Shown here: positions 16,768 to 26,843 of the stretch, one piece after another
How the letters are laid out: every line of letters begins with the position of its first letter
Position numbering within the stretch: the stretch's first letter is position 1
Assembly (NCBI GenBank): GCA_040880065.1
Contig: JBBDJE010000003.1
Coordinates: 132,533-196,532 of the forward strand
Length of the DNA: 64,000 nt
Reading direction: 5' to 3'
Source of the DNA: Abyssibius sp040880065
GTDB taxonomy: Bacteria > Pseudomonadota > Alphaproteobacteria > Rhodobacterales > Rhodobacteraceae
The notes under the pieces: generated by a model
Told to the model about the DNA's origin: nothing
The model's input: the letters and a program-made list of their open reading frames with translations, nothing else
Databases searched by the model: none
Position numbers and translations under genes: made by a program

Positions 16768-17146
16768 CAATCTCAGTTGGAACAATCGCTTCTCCATAGC
16801 AAAACTATTCGACCTGTCCTCTATTGGAGCACAAGAAAGACCCGATAATGAATGGCCGCTTATTTCTTAGCCATGTGGAACCTCGCACATGCAGCGAACG
16901 CCCACTCCCCGCCCCTCACGTCGATGGGCCGTTACATGCTGCGCTCGCTACGACCGGCAAGAATGCGGCTGGAACCTGCCCGCTGCACCCGTAGCATGAA
17001 AGGCTGGGCCGCTGGTCCGCAACGGGCTCAAACCGCACACCACGCCCTGCAATAATGTCAGCGCGCCACGGCCCGCCAACGCGTATGTGTCCACCCCACA
17101 AAAAACCCCGGCGAGGCCGGGGCTGTTCTTGTGGTCTGGCGGGTTA
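16768..17146. other. Gene-poor stretch between the Abi and YegP genes
   Basis: The first ~100 bases keep the low-G+C character of the Abi gene. The rest is host-like but encodes nothing I can support. Phrases such as ATGAATGGCCGCTTATTTC and GCACATGCAGCGAACGCCC look like degenerate dispersed remnants. The end holds the YegP terminator. Confidence 0.55.
17100..17122 (-). terminator. Rho-independent terminator of the YegP gene
   Basis: On the minus strand a perfect 7-bp stem (CCCCGGC with GCCGGGG, three-base loop) is followed by six T residues. Confidence 0.85.
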
Positions 17147-17458
17147 TCAGCCCTTGTAGCCTTGGCGCGACGCATTCGCCTCGGCATCACCCTTGGCTTT
17201 GTAGCCTTCTGATGATGCGCCAACGATCTGTCCGTTGGAGGCTTTGCGCCGCCAGCGGTGTTCGCCGCGCTTGTCGGTGTAAAATTCCCATTTATCGCTG
17301 TCTTTCGGGCCACGGTTCATATTGGCCTCGCAGTCGGACCTTGCTTTGTAGCCTTCGCTGGCCGCGCCAACAATCTGGCCATTGGTGGCTTTGCGCCGCC
17401 AGCGCCATTCGCCGCTTTTGTCCTGATACACTTCAAACTTGTCGTTCTCGCCTGCCAT
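17147..17458 (-). CDS. YegP family protein (DUF1508, two repeats)
   Basis: 103-residue protein made of two copies of the ~48-residue DUF1508 repeat. Each has the form K-FEVY/EFYTDK-GE-RWRRKA-NGQIVGA-SEGYKA, at about residues 5-50 and 55-100. YegP-type proteins are small, soluble and of unknown role; some are stress-induced. The internal ATG at 17458 gives the family N terminus; the longer frame to 17539 adds 27 unrelated residues. It is divergent from the ArsR gene. Confidence 0.88.
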   Translation of the reverse strand: MAGENDKFEVYQDKSGEWRWRRKATNGQIVGAASEGYKARSDCEANMNRGPKDSDKWEFYTDKRGEHRWRRKASNGQIVGASSEGYKAKGDAEANASRQGYKG

Positions 17459-17647
17459 AAATTCGATCCTGTTGCTGCGCCAGCCCGTTTCGGCGGCTTC
17501 ATTTGGGGTGCGGCACCCGGCCACATAATAACCTTGCAAAATCTTAACGAGGCCGCAAGCCTTTGGTTACCTGACGCAACTGTAAACGGGCGGGCAGGAA
17601 GCGGAACGGCTGCAGGGGTAAGGGATGAAATGTTTGTATTGTTATTA

Positions 17648-17663
17648 AACTAGCAAAGTAGTT
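17648..17663. promoter_or_regulatory. Candidate ArsR operator
   Basis: Inverted repeat AACTA-N6-TAGTT lies ten bases before the ArsR start, overlapping the A+T-rich promoter (TTATATAG). Position and form fit autoregulation by an ArsR/SmtB repressor; the effector is unknown. Confidence 0.5.
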
Positions 17664-17673
17664 ATATAGACCC

Positions 17674-17985
17674 ATGAGCACCTTACCCCGCCCCGATTCG
17701 CTAACGATAGCCCAAACCCTCGCCGCACTTGGCCATGCCGCGCGGATCGAGATTTTCCAGCTTCTGGTGCGCTGTGGCGATGCGGGAATGCTGGTGGGCG
17801 AGATTGGCACGCGGCTCAAGCTTACGCCATCGACCCTTGCCCACCATCTGAAAGCCATGGTCGACGCGAAGCTGATCACGCAGGAACGGCAGGGCCGTCA
17901 GGTGGTGAATCGCGCAAATTATACCACCCTTAACGGTGCTGTCGCATTCCTGATGGAGGAATGTTGCAAAGGCCCGCCCGACTAG
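17674..17985 (+). CDS. ArsR/SmtB family transcriptional repressor
   Basis: 103-residue winged-helix repressor: AQTLAALGHAARIEIFQLL, then VGEIGTRLKLTPSTLAHHLKAM as the recognition helix region, then KLITQERQGRQVVN as the wing. The only cysteines are Cys32 (RCGDAG) and a C-terminal pair (EECCKG), so the classical ELCVCDL arsenic site is absent. The effector may therefore differ from arsenite, or bind at the C-terminal cysteines. It lies 42 bp upstream of a permease of the ArsP family and probably represses it. Confidence 0.9.
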   Translation: MSTLPRPDSLTIAQTLAALGHAARIEIFQLLVRCGDAGMLVGEIGTRLKLTPSTLAHHLKAMVDAKLITQERQGRQVVNRANYTTLNGAVAFLMEECCKGPPD

Positions 17986-18027
17986 CTTTTTTTACCCAAA
18001 CACAACCACAATGCTAGGATTATAGAT

Positions 18028-19065
18028 ATGACAGATACAAGCCTTTCCACCCCGTCGCCGCTTTGGCGGCAGATCAAACGCCAGCGGGTCTGGCTGATTA
18101 GTCTGGCGATATTGCTGGGCATGTTTGCCATTTCGCCGGTGCAGGCCATTGCAAATATCCGCTTTGTGGCAGATGCGCTGCTTGGCGTGCTGCCGTTTTT
18201 GCTGCTCTCGGTTGCGCTTGCCGCCTATAGCACAGCCACGGGGGCTGACCAGTTGATTGCCCGCGCACTAAGCGGAAACCCCGTGAAAATGATCATCATC
18301 GCCGCGCTGGTTGGCGGGCTGTCGCCGTTTTGCTCTTGCGGGGTTATTCCGCTTATTGCCGCGCTTTTGGTGATGGGCGTGCCGCTTTCTGCGGTCATGG
18401 CCTTCTGGCTCGCTTCGCCGGTGATTGACCCGTCGATGTTCGTGCTGACCGCAGGCGTTTTGGGTCAGGGCTTTGCACTGGGCAAATTGCTTGCCGCCAT
18501 CGGGCTGGGGATTGCAGGCGGCACCATGATACACCTTGCCACAAAGGCCGGGTATTTTTCGGATGTTTTGCGCCCCGAACTGACTGCGCGGGCCAATATG
18601 AGCCGCGTGACCGACCCCAAGCCGATTGTCTGGGCCTTTTGGCATGATGCCGGGCGGCGGGCGCGTTTCGGGCGCGAGGCGCAGTCTACCACGCTGTTTT
18701 TAGGCAAATGGCTGCTTTTGGCCTTTACGCTGGAAAGCCTGTTGCTCACCTATGTGCCAGCCGGGATGATTGCGGGCACGCTGGGTGGCGAAGGGCTTGG
18801 CCCGATTGCGCTGGCCACGGTGCTGGGCGTGCCTGCCTATCTAAACGGTTATGCTGCGTTGCCGCTGGTTGACGGGTTGATGGGCCAAGGCATGAGCGCG
18901 GGGGCCGGCATGGCATTTCTGGTTGCTGGCGGCGTTACATCCATGCCCGCAGCACTTGCGGTATGGGCTTTGGTGCGCCCGCCGGTCTTTGCGCTTTACA
19001 TCGGCTTTGCATTGGTCGGCGCGTTTACATCGGGGCTGCTCTTTCAACTCGCAACAAGTCTTTAG
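18028..19065 (+). CDS. Permease of the ArsP/YraQ family (PF03773)
   Basis: 345-residue inner-membrane protein with about eight to ten membrane segments in two halves. The diagnostic PFCSCGVIPLIAALLVMGVP (about residues 92-111) and the second-half GVPAYLNGYAALPL are family marks; the cysteines of FCSCG are the likely metal-binding pair. Family members export trivalent organoarsenicals, while others are uncharacterised. It follows an ArsR repressor. With no arsC, arsB or arsM nearby, the substrate remains open. Confidence 0.88.
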   Translation: MTDTSLSTPSPLWRQIKRQRVWLISLAILLGMFAISPVQAIANIRFVADALLGVLPFLLLSVALAAYSTATGADQLIARALSGNPVKMIIIAALVGGLSPFCSCGVIPLIAALLVMGVPLSAVMAFWLASPVIDPSMFVLTAGVLGQGFALGKLLAAIGLGIAGGTMIHLATKAGYFSDVLRPELTARANMSRVTDPKPIVWAFWHDAGRRARFGREAQSTTLFLGKWLLLAFTLESLLLTYVPAGMIAGTLGGEGLGPIALATVLGVPAYLNGYAALPLVDGLMGQGMSAGAGMAFLVAGGVTSMPAALAVWALVRPPVFALYIGFALVGAFTSGLLFQLATSL

Positions 19066-19070
19066 AAACG

Positions 19071-19097
19071 AAAAGGGGCGCCCGATCAGGGCGCCCC
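19071..19097 (-). terminator. Rho-independent terminator of groESL
   Basis: A perfect 9-bp stem GGGGCGCCC / GGGCGCCCC (19075-19083, 19089-19097) is followed on the minus strand by TTTTCG, 25 bases after the groEL stop. It also lies ten bases after the convergent permease gene and may serve both. Confidence 0.85.
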
Positions 19098-19121
19098 ATA
19101 TTCCTTGCGGAACGGGATGAT

Positions 19122-20771
<1,650 letters not shown>

Positions 20772-20808
20772 GTCAGATAGCTCCTATAAATTCGAGGTTG
20801 GGCGCGGC

Positions 20809-21096
20809 TCAGGAAATAATTCCCAGCACGTCGCTTTCTTTCATGATCAGCAGGTCTTCGCCGTCGAGTTTGATCTCGGTGCCCGACCATTTGCCAAACA
20901 GGATGCGATCACCTGCTTTAACGTCCATCGGGATCAGCTCGCCGCTATCTTTGCGCGCGCCTGAGCCAACCGAAATGACTTCGGCTTCCGACGGTTTTTC
21001 TTTAGCGGAATCAGGAATGATCAGCCCGCCCTTGGTTTTTTCTTCGCCTTCAATGCGACGGACCAGGATACGGTCATGCAGAGGAGTGAATGCCAT
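20809..21096 (-). CDS. groES: Co-chaperonin GroES (10 kDa)
   Basis: Heptameric lid of GroEL, 95 residues. The N terminus FTPLHDRILVRRIEGEEKT, the mobile loop KTKGGLIIPDSAKEKPSEA and the roof/C-terminal blocks GDRILFGKWSGTEIKLDGED are intact. The start is preceded by AAAGGAGCC. It is the first gene of groESL. Confidence 0.98.
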   Translation of the reverse strand: MAFTPLHDRILVRRIEGEEKTKGGLIIPDSAKEKPSEAEVISVGSGARKDSGELIPMDVKAGDRILFGKWSGTEIKLDGEDLLIMKESDVLGIIS

Positions 21097-21142
21097 GAAA
21101 AGGCTCCTTTGAGACTACGTGTCTACGGTGGCTTTGGTAGTT

Positions 21143-21169
21143 TTAGCACTCGCCACCCTTAAGTGCTAA
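21143..21169 (-). promoter_or_regulatory. CIRCE element (HrcA operator) of groESL
   Basis: TTAGCACTC-N9-AAGTGCTAA as read on the plus strand differs from the consensus TTAGCACTC-N9-GAGTGCTAA at one base. It lies 46 bp upstream of groES, immediately downstream of the predicted -10, where bound HrcA would block transcription. Confidence 0.93.
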
Positions 21170-21176
21170 CGCAGTG

Positions 21177-21205
21177 GATTTAGGCGTGCTGAAGCGCAGA
21201 GTCAA
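21177..21205 (-). promoter_or_regulatory. Predicted housekeeping promoter of groESL
   Basis: On the minus strand, TTGACT (-35, 21205-21200) is followed by 17 bases and TAAATC (-10, 21182-21177). The expected start site falls at about 21170, at the edge of CIRCE. The -35 is strong and the -10 is weak. No clear sigma-32 promoter was seen. Confidence 0.6.
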
Positions 21206-21292
21206 CGGGTGTGCGCGTTAATTTTCGGCTGGCCCTTATTGCGCCAAATCCTGTTGGTCGCGGGGCGGGCGTGGCCCGCGCCGCGAGCGTAG

Positions 21293-21328
21293 AAAAGCAA
21301 AAAGGGTGGCGGATGTGCCCCGCCACCC
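21293..21328 (-). terminator. Rho-independent terminator of the 521-residue gene
   Basis: On the minus strand, stem GGGTGGCGG / CCGCCACCC with a seven-base loop is followed by TTTTTGCTTTT. It separates this gene from the groESL control region. Confidence 0.85.
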
Positions 21329-21351
21329 CGTTCAGGCGCCTGCCAACTGAC

Positions 21352-22917
21352 CTAGAAGCCAGGTATCTTGTGTTTTTTGGCGGATTTCTTCAGTTCGGCC
21401 TCGACCAGCGACTGGATCTTGCGGTCTTTCAACAGGGCTTTTTCGGCCATGTCGATCATTTTGGCCTCGTTTTCTGAACCCGTGGCCTCATTCAGCACCT
21501 CGTTGAAACCGACCTTCATCACCTCTTCGGACACCTTGTTCATCACCTCGGCATACATTTTGGCCTTGATGACCTTGGGAATCTCGTTGTTTTTCGTTAG
21601 CTTGGCCAGCGCATCGGGCAAGATCTTGCCTTGCAACGTGTCCTTGTATTTATAGGCCCATTTCTTCTGGAACCCGCCAAGATTCTTCAGCAGCCCACCG
21701 GCAAGGGCTGAAAACAGCACGGCCTGCACGGCTTCCTTGAAGTCCTTTTCTGTGGGAGCCTTGCCGGTCTTGGCGATCTTGCCAACCACCTTTACACCCT
21801 CGCTGACAGCGGTTTTGATCACCTCCTGCCCCGAGCCTGCCAGATAGTTTGATATGAATTTCGTGGCCTGCGCCGAGGTCATGAAGGGCACTTTCGCGGC
21901 GATCTTCGGGGCCAGACCCTTGGCCATGTCATCAACAAAACCCAGCGGGATTTTGGAGCCGATGCCCGCTGTGAGCCCGCCAATCGTGCCATCGACCACC
22001 ACAGCCTGAACCGAATCCCACAGGGTGACCTTCTGGCCAGACGCATGTTTACCAAGCTCCTGACTGGCGGAGGAAAGCACCCCGACGCTGGCACCCGATG
22101 TGACGGTAGCAGCCGCGAGGCTCATGCCGGTGCCTGTCACAATCACCGGAGTTGCCAGCGCGCCGACCACCGCAAAACACACTGCCGATGACACCATCAG
22201 CACCGTGCCGGTCGTCTGGGCCGACCCGGTGAAATCCTTCAGGAATTTCAGCATTTCGCTGCTCAGCTTGTTGATGGCCTTTTCCGCCTCGGGCAAGGCC
22301 GTGTCCAGCGCCTCGATATTGCGCTGCATCTGGGCGCGTTGCAGAGCGCCGGTCGCCTTGATGCTATCGGTCACATAACTGACCTTTGGCAGTTTGACGC
22401 CGCCCGCCTTCATGATGATCGCCTGCGCAACGGCATTGAGAATGCCGTCTTTCAACTGCGCGGTATCAAGATAGCTTTCATAGGTCTTGACGTTGATTTC
22501 ATGGCTCTTGATCAGAGATTTTATATAGTTATCAAGCTGCTTGAACACGTCCTGAACCAGCTTCTTGTGGTCTTCTTCGGTGACAAGCAGCTCCTTGCCG
22601 CGGTATTTGACCTTGACCATCTTGAGCTTGTCGGCTTCTTTTTCAGCCGCCAGAAGCTTCGGCAAACCCGCCTTTTCGGTGCGCCCGCCCGGGTCCACCA
22701 CCTGATCGGGTTTTTTGATGCCGATTTTCTTTTGATAGTCAGCAATTGCCTTGAGCAGGCCGGAATCCATCTTGGTGTGAACAGGTAATGATTTCATGCC
22801 GTTGGCCACCAGCATCTTGCGCAGAAATTCTACATCATCTGGATTGTTGCGCACCGCATCACCGGGGCTTTGGCGCGGTGACAAACCCACCGGCGCTTTA
22901 AGTTTGTTCTTTGACAT
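21352..22917 (-). CDS. Hypothetical protein with peptidoglycan-binding-like N terminus and hydrophobic core, 521 residues
   Basis: No family is certain. Residues 20-88 look like a small peptidoglycan-binding-type module (NNPDDVEFLRKMLVANG, then IADYQKKIGIKKPDQ and VDPGGRTEKAGLPKLL). Residues 100-230 are charged and helical. Residues 236-285 form a long hydrophobic, Gly/Ala-rich stretch, with a further GTIGGLTAGIGSK at 310-322, resembling pore-forming or pretoxin regions. The C-terminal half is helical and ends lysine-rich. No N-terminal signal peptide is visible. It is transcribed alone with its own terminator. The layout suggests an exported effector or toxin without a recognisable catalytic domain. 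Confidence 0.75.
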   Translation of the reverse strand: MSKNKLKAPVGLSPRQSPGDAVRNNPDDVEFLRKMLVANGMKSLPVHTKMDSGLLKAIADYQKKIGIKKPDQVVDPGGRTEKAGLPKLLAAEKEADKLKMVKVKYRGKELLVTEEDHKKLVQDVFKQLDNYIKSLIKSHEINVKTYESYLDTAQLKDGILNAVAQAIIMKAGGVKLPKVSYVTDSIKATGALQRAQMQRNIEALDTALPEAEKAINKLSSEMLKFLKDFTGSAQTTGTVLMVSSAVCFAVVGALATPVIVTGTGMSLAAATVTSGASVGVLSSASQELGKHASGQKVTLWDSVQAVVVDGTIGGLTAGIGSKIPLGFVDDMAKGLAPKIAAKVPFMTSAQATKFISNYLAGSGQEVIKTAVSEGVKVVGKIAKTGKAPTEKDFKEAVQAVLFSALAGGLLKNLGGFQKKWAYKYKDTLQGKILPDALAKLTKNNEIPKVIKAKMYAEVMNKVSEEVMKVGFNEVLNEATGSENEAKMIDMAEKALLKDRKIQSLVEAELKKSAKKHKIPGF

Positions 22918-23054
22918 TAATTATCTCCGTTGAAATGCAGACAGCTTAAAGCTGGTTCGGTGCCTGTCAAGAAATTCAAACGCAGTTCAGCCCGTGACAA
23001 TAACCGGACACCGCCGTATAAGGCGGCAAATTCAGCTAGGATACGGATTGAGCA

Positions 23055-23975
23055 ATGACCATCAAAGTTTTCGGCCATAAGGCCCCCGATACCGACAGCA
23101 CCGGCGCAGCCATCATTTGGGCGTGGTATTTGAACGAGGTGAAGGGTTTGCGCGCCGAAGCCGTGTTGCTGGGCGAGCCCAATACCGAAGCCGCCTTCAT
23201 GCTCAAACATTGGGACCAAGCAAAGCCCACGATTATTGCGGGCATTGAGCCTGGCGAGCCGGTTGTGATTGTTGACACGAACAACCCCGCCGAACTGCCC
23301 GAAGGCATTAACGATGCCGATATTCTCGCCATTATCGACCACCACAAACTGGTTGGCGGGATCGAAACCAAAGGCCCGATCGACATAACCATCCGCCCGC
23401 TGGCCTGCACGGTTACCGTGATGCACGGGCTGATGGGCGAGGACGCGGCCCAAATGCCCGCATGGGTGCGCGGCGTGATGCTGAGCTGCATCTTGTCAGA
23501 CACGCTGGCGTTCCGCAGCCCCACAACCACCCCGGTTGACCGTGCCTTGGCCGAAGCGCTGGCCGCCGAGCTGGAAATTGATATCGCGGCCTATGCCAGC
23601 GAAATGTTTGCCGCCAAATCCGATGTTTCCGCCTTTTCTGAAGCCGAGCTTTTGCGGATGGACAGCAAAGAATATGCGGTTGAAGGTGTAAAGCTGCGCG
23701 TATCGGTGCTGGAAACCACCTCGCCGCAAGCCGTGCTCGACCGCAGCGCAGCGCTTATGGCCGCCATGCCCGGTGTGGCCGCAGAAGATGGTGCCGAGCA
23801 GGTGCTGCTATTCGTTGTCGATATTCTGCGTGAAGAAGCCACGCTGCTGGTGCCCAACGATGTAGTGAAAGGCATTGCCGAGGCCAGCTTTGGTGCTACG
23901 GTTACGGGTGACAGCGTTGTGCTGCCCGGCATTATGAGCCGCAAAAAGCAGATCATCCCCAACCTTAAAATCTAG
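23055..23975 (+). CDS. ppaC: Manganese-dependent inorganic pyrophosphatase (family II)
   Basis: Hydrolyses pyrophosphate and so drives biosynthesis. 306 residues with the DHH-superfamily layout. GHKAPDTDSTGAA supplies the first metal ligands, VDTNNPAE and the DHH signature IIDHHKL follow, then the second domain and the substrate-binding C terminus GIMSRKKQIIPNL. Type II enzymes use Mn or Co and are unrelated to E. coli Ppa. It is 17 bp upstream of a HAD gene in the same direction. Confidence 0.96.
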   Translation: MTIKVFGHKAPDTDSTGAAIIWAWYLNEVKGLRAEAVLLGEPNTEAAFMLKHWDQAKPTIIAGIEPGEPVVIVDTNNPAELPEGINDADILAIIDHHKLVGGIETKGPIDITIRPLACTVTVMHGLMGEDAAQMPAWVRGVMLSCILSDTLAFRSPTTTPVDRALAEALAAELEIDIAAYASEMFAAKSDVSAFSEAELLRMDSKEYAVEGVKLRVSVLETTSPQAVLDRSAALMAAMPGVAAEDGAEQVLLFVVDILREEATLLVPNDVVKGIAEASFGATVTGDSVVLPGIMSRKKQIIPNLKI

Positions 23976-23992
23976 CCAGACAGGCCAGCCCC

Positions 23993-24877
23993 ATGACCGA
24001 GATTATCGCAAATTTGGAAAAAATAGCCCGCCGCTACGACGTGCTTTTATGCGATTTGTGGGGCTGCCTGCATGACGGCATCCGCCCTTTCCCCGACGCG
24101 GTGGCGGCGCTGCAAGCGTTTCGCGCCACTGGCGGGCGTGTCGTTTTGCTAACCAATGCGCCCCGCCCGGAAGCCGCCGTGCGCGCGCACCTTGGCGCCA
24201 TGGCTGTGCCGGATGATTGCTATGATGTTATCGTCAGCTCTGGCGATGCCGCACAAGAAGCGATGCTCGCCGGACTGGTTGGCGAAAAAGTCTTCCATAT
24301 CGGGTCAAAGGCCGATGAGAATTTTTTTACGCTCTTTTCAAACGACATTATGCAGCGCCGCACCATTGAACGCACGCCGCTTGACCAAGCCGAAGGGGTG
24401 ATCTGCACCGGGCTGGCCGATGACACGGTTGAAACGCCGGACATGTATCGTGAAACGCTGCTCAACGCCAAGGTGCGCGGTTTGAAAATGATCTGCGCAA
24501 ACCCCGACATCATGGTCGATAAGGGCGAAAACCGGCTCTATTGTGCCGGTGCGCTTGCCGCGCTTTACGAGGAAATGGGCGGGCAAGTGCTGTATTTCGG
24601 CAAACCTCACGCTCCGGTTTACGAACTCGCCCGCCGCCGCCTTGCCGCAATGGATGGCAAACTGCCGGTAGATGAGCGGATGCTCTGTGTGGGCGATGGG
24701 ATTGCCACCGATATTCAGGGCGGGATGGCCGAAGGGTTGGACACGTTGTTCATTACCGGCGGGCTGGCCGCGCCGGACATTCCACTGGAAGATGGCATGC
24801 CAGATGCTGCGGCGTTGCGCGCTTATCTGGATAAGCACCAGCAATCGCCCACCGCAGCAATCGGGAACTTGCGGTAA
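23993..24877 (+). CDS. HAD-superfamily hydrolase, TIGR01459 family
   Basis: 294-residue HAD subfamily IIA phosphatase of a mainly alphaproteobacterial family. Motif I is VLLCDLWGCLHDG (the aspartate plus a second acidic position replaced by tryptophan-glycine). Motif II is VVLLTNAPRP, the lysine region is FGKPHAPVYELA, and motif IV is CVGDGIATDIQGG. Natural substrate is unknown; sugar phosphates or nucleotides are typical. In this group the usual DxD of motif I reads DLW, so catalysis should be checked. It is located between ppaC and MaoC/ribF. Confidence 0.88.
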   Translation: MTEIIANLEKIARRYDVLLCDLWGCLHDGIRPFPDAVAALQAFRATGGRVVLLTNAPRPEAAVRAHLGAMAVPDDCYDVIVSSGDAAQEAMLAGLVGEKVFHIGSKADENFFTLFSNDIMQRRTIERTPLDQAEGVICTGLADDTVETPDMYRETLLNAKVRGLKMICANPDIMVDKGENRLYCAGALAALYEEMGGQVLYFGKPHAPVYELARRRLAAMDGKLPVDERMLCVGDGIATDIQGGMAEGLDTLFITGGLAAPDIPLEDGMPDAAALRAYLDKHQQSPTAAIGNLR

Positions 24878-24996
24878 TTTAATTTCTTTAGAGGCTTAAC
24901 GGGTGAATTTTTGTTGCGCGCACACTTGCGTGCAGCCGAACCACGTGCTAGCGATTGTGCGCCGCAACACGCGCACAGCTAAATCGGAATTCGCCC

Positions 24997-25452
24997 ATGC
25001 CCAACCTTGCCCCGCGCAATATTGAAACAGGTACGATCTGTATCGAAGATCTGGAAGTCGGGATGCTGCGCGAGCTCTCCAAAGTCATTGGCGATGCGGA
25101 AATTGAAATGTTCGCCACGCTTTCGACCGACCATAACCCCGTGCATCTGGACGAAGACTATGCCCAGCAAACCATTTTCGGGGGCCGGATCGCGCATGGC
25201 ATGCTGACCGCCGGGCTGATCTCGGCGGTTATCGGCGAGCAGTTGCCGGGCCATGGCACGGTGTATCTGAAGCAGAACCTGACCTTCATGGCCCCCGTGC
25301 GCCCGGGTGACCGCGTTGACGCCAGCGTCTGCGTGCGCGAGATAGACTATGCAAAACGCCGTGTGACCCTTGATTGTGCCTGCCGCGTGGGCGATACCGT
25401 GGTGCTGAAAGGCGATGCGCTGGTTCTGGCGCCCAGCCGCAAATTCGACTAG
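24997..25452 (+). CDS. MaoC family dehydratase
   Basis: 151-residue hot-dog-fold (R)-specific enoyl-CoA hydratase-like protein. The catalytic motif is FATLSTDHNPVHLDEDYA followed by GGRIAHGML; the Asp and His are in place. Such enzymes can supply (R)-3-hydroxyacyl-CoA to PHA synthesis, which would connect with the phasin gene, but they also act in other acyl-CoA pathways. The ATG at 24997 is preferred to one 42 bases upstream because the family starts here. Confidence 0.88.
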   Translation: MPNLAPRNIETGTICIEDLEVGMLRELSKVIGDAEIEMFATLSTDHNPVHLDEDYAQQTIFGGRIAHGMLTAGLISAVIGEQLPGHGTVYLKQNLTFMAPVRPGDRVDASVCVREIDYAKRRVTLDCACRVGDTVVLKGDALVLAPSRKFD

Positions 25453-25470
25453 GGCGCAGGCGAACCTGCG

Positions 25471-26403
25471 ATGGCTATGCAGGTTTTTAACTCATATAAC
25501 GCAATCCCTTCAGATGCGCGCGGGGCCTCGGCGGCCTTGGGCAATTTTGATGGTGTGCATATTGGCCACCGCGCGGTGATAGACCGCGCGCGCCACGCCG
25601 ATATGCCGCTGGCCGTGGTCAGCTTCGAGCCGCATCCGCGCAAGTTTTTCGCCCCCGATGGCCCGCCATTCCGGCTGATGAGCTCTTCAACCAAAGCCCA
25701 TAGGCTTGAAAAGCTGGGCGTGGATTTGCTGTTTGACCTGCCGTTTAACGCCGATCTTGCCAGCCTGTCGGCCCGCGAATTTGTGCGCGATGTGCTGGCC
25801 GACGGGCTTGGCCTTGCCCGCGTTGTGGTTGGTGCCGATTTTCGTTTTGGCAAGGGCCGCGAGGGCGGTGCCACCATGTTGCAAGCCCTGGGCGAGGAAT
25901 TCGGCATTGAAGTTGACATCGCCCCGCTGGTGCAAGCCGAAGCCGAAGATGTGTCATCGACCGCCATCCGCACCGCTCTGGCGGCGGGCCGTCCGCGTGA
26001 TGCCGCCAAAATGCTCGACCATTGGCACCGGATCAACGGAATCGTCATCAAAGGCGATGAGCGTGGCCGCGACCTTGGCTTTCCCACCGCCAATATGGCA
26101 CTGGTTGATTTGCACCTGCCCCGCCTTGGCATTTATGCGGTGTGGGTCGATGTGCTGAGCGGCCCGCATAAGGGTGCCTATCGTGGCGCGGCCAGCATTG
26201 GCACGCGGCCCACCTTTGGTGAAAACATCCCCAACCTCGAAGTGTTCATCTTCGATTTTGATGGCGATTTATACGGGGCAGAGCTTTCGGTGGCGCTGGT
26301 TGACTACATTCGCCCGGAGCTGAAGTTTGACGGAATCGCCGCGCTGATCAGCCAAATGCAGGATGATTGCACCCGCATTGCCGCACTATTGGATGCCGAG
26401 TAA
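25471..26403 (+). CDS. ribF: Bifunctional riboflavin kinase / FAD synthetase
   Basis: Makes FMN and FAD from riboflavin. 310 residues. The N-terminal FMN adenylyltransferase domain has GNFDGVHIGHRAVI and STAIRTALAAG. The C-terminal riboflavin kinase domain (from about residue 185) has GIVIKGDERGRDLGFPTANM and SIGTRPTFGE. The stop overlaps the next start (TAATG), coupling it to the YcgN-like gene. FAD is required by TrxB and by the monooxygenase elsewhere in the window. Confidence 0.97.
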   Translation: MAMQVFNSYNAIPSDARGASAALGNFDGVHIGHRAVIDRARHADMPLAVVSFEPHPRKFFAPDGPPFRLMSSSTKAHRLEKLGVDLLFDLPFNADLASLSAREFVRDVLADGLGLARVVVGADFRFGKGREGGATMLQALGEEFGIEVDIAPLVQAEAEDVSSTAIRTALAAGRPRDAAKMLDHWHRINGIVIKGDERGRDLGFPTANMALVDLHLPRLGIYAVWVDVLSGPHKGAYRGAASIGTRPTFGENIPNLEVFIFDFDGDLYGAELSVALVDYIRPELKFDGIAALISQMQDDCTRIAALLDAE

Positions 26404-26843
26404 TGCGCAAGAAATTTTGGGAAAAGCCGCTGGAAAGCCTCGACCGCGAGGAATGGGAAGCCTTGTGCGATGGCTGCGGCAAGTGCTGCCTGCTCAAGCT
26501 TCAAGACGAGGACACCGGCGCGTTTGCCTATACCCGCGTGGCCTGCCGCCTGTTTGATAATGCCACCTGCCGCTGCGGCAACTACGCGCTGCGCCGCCAG
26601 TTGGTAAAAGGCTGCGTTATCCTCACCCCCGAAACGCTGGAACAAAACATCGACTGGATGCCCGCGACCTGCGCCTATAGGCTGCGCGCCGAGGGCAAGC
26701 CGCTGTTTGACTGGCATCCGCTGCTTTCGGGCGATGCCGATACGGTGCATTCTGCCGGTATCTCCATGAAAAACCGCACGCTGACCGAGTATGATGTCGA
26801 CCCGGACGAGCTTGACGACCATATAATTGAAGGAATGCTGTGA
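26403..26843 (+). CDS. YcgN family cysteine-cluster protein (UPF0260)
   Basis: 146-residue soluble protein. It has the family N terminus KKFWEKPLESLDREEWEALC and cysteine clusters CDGCGKCCLL (from residue 22), then ACRLFDNATCRCGNY. The clustered cysteines suggest metal binding (Zn or an Fe-S centre), but no function is established. It is overlapped by ribF upstream and by the threonine aldolase downstream (TGATG), giving a three-gene coupled run. Confidence 0.9.
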   Translation: MRKKFWEKPLESLDREEWEALCDGCGKCCLLKLQDEDTGAFAYTRVACRLFDNATCRCGNYALRRQLVKGCVILTPETLEQNIDWMPATCAYRLRAEGKPLFDWHPLLSGDADTVHSAGISMKNRTLTEYDVDPDELDDHIIEGML

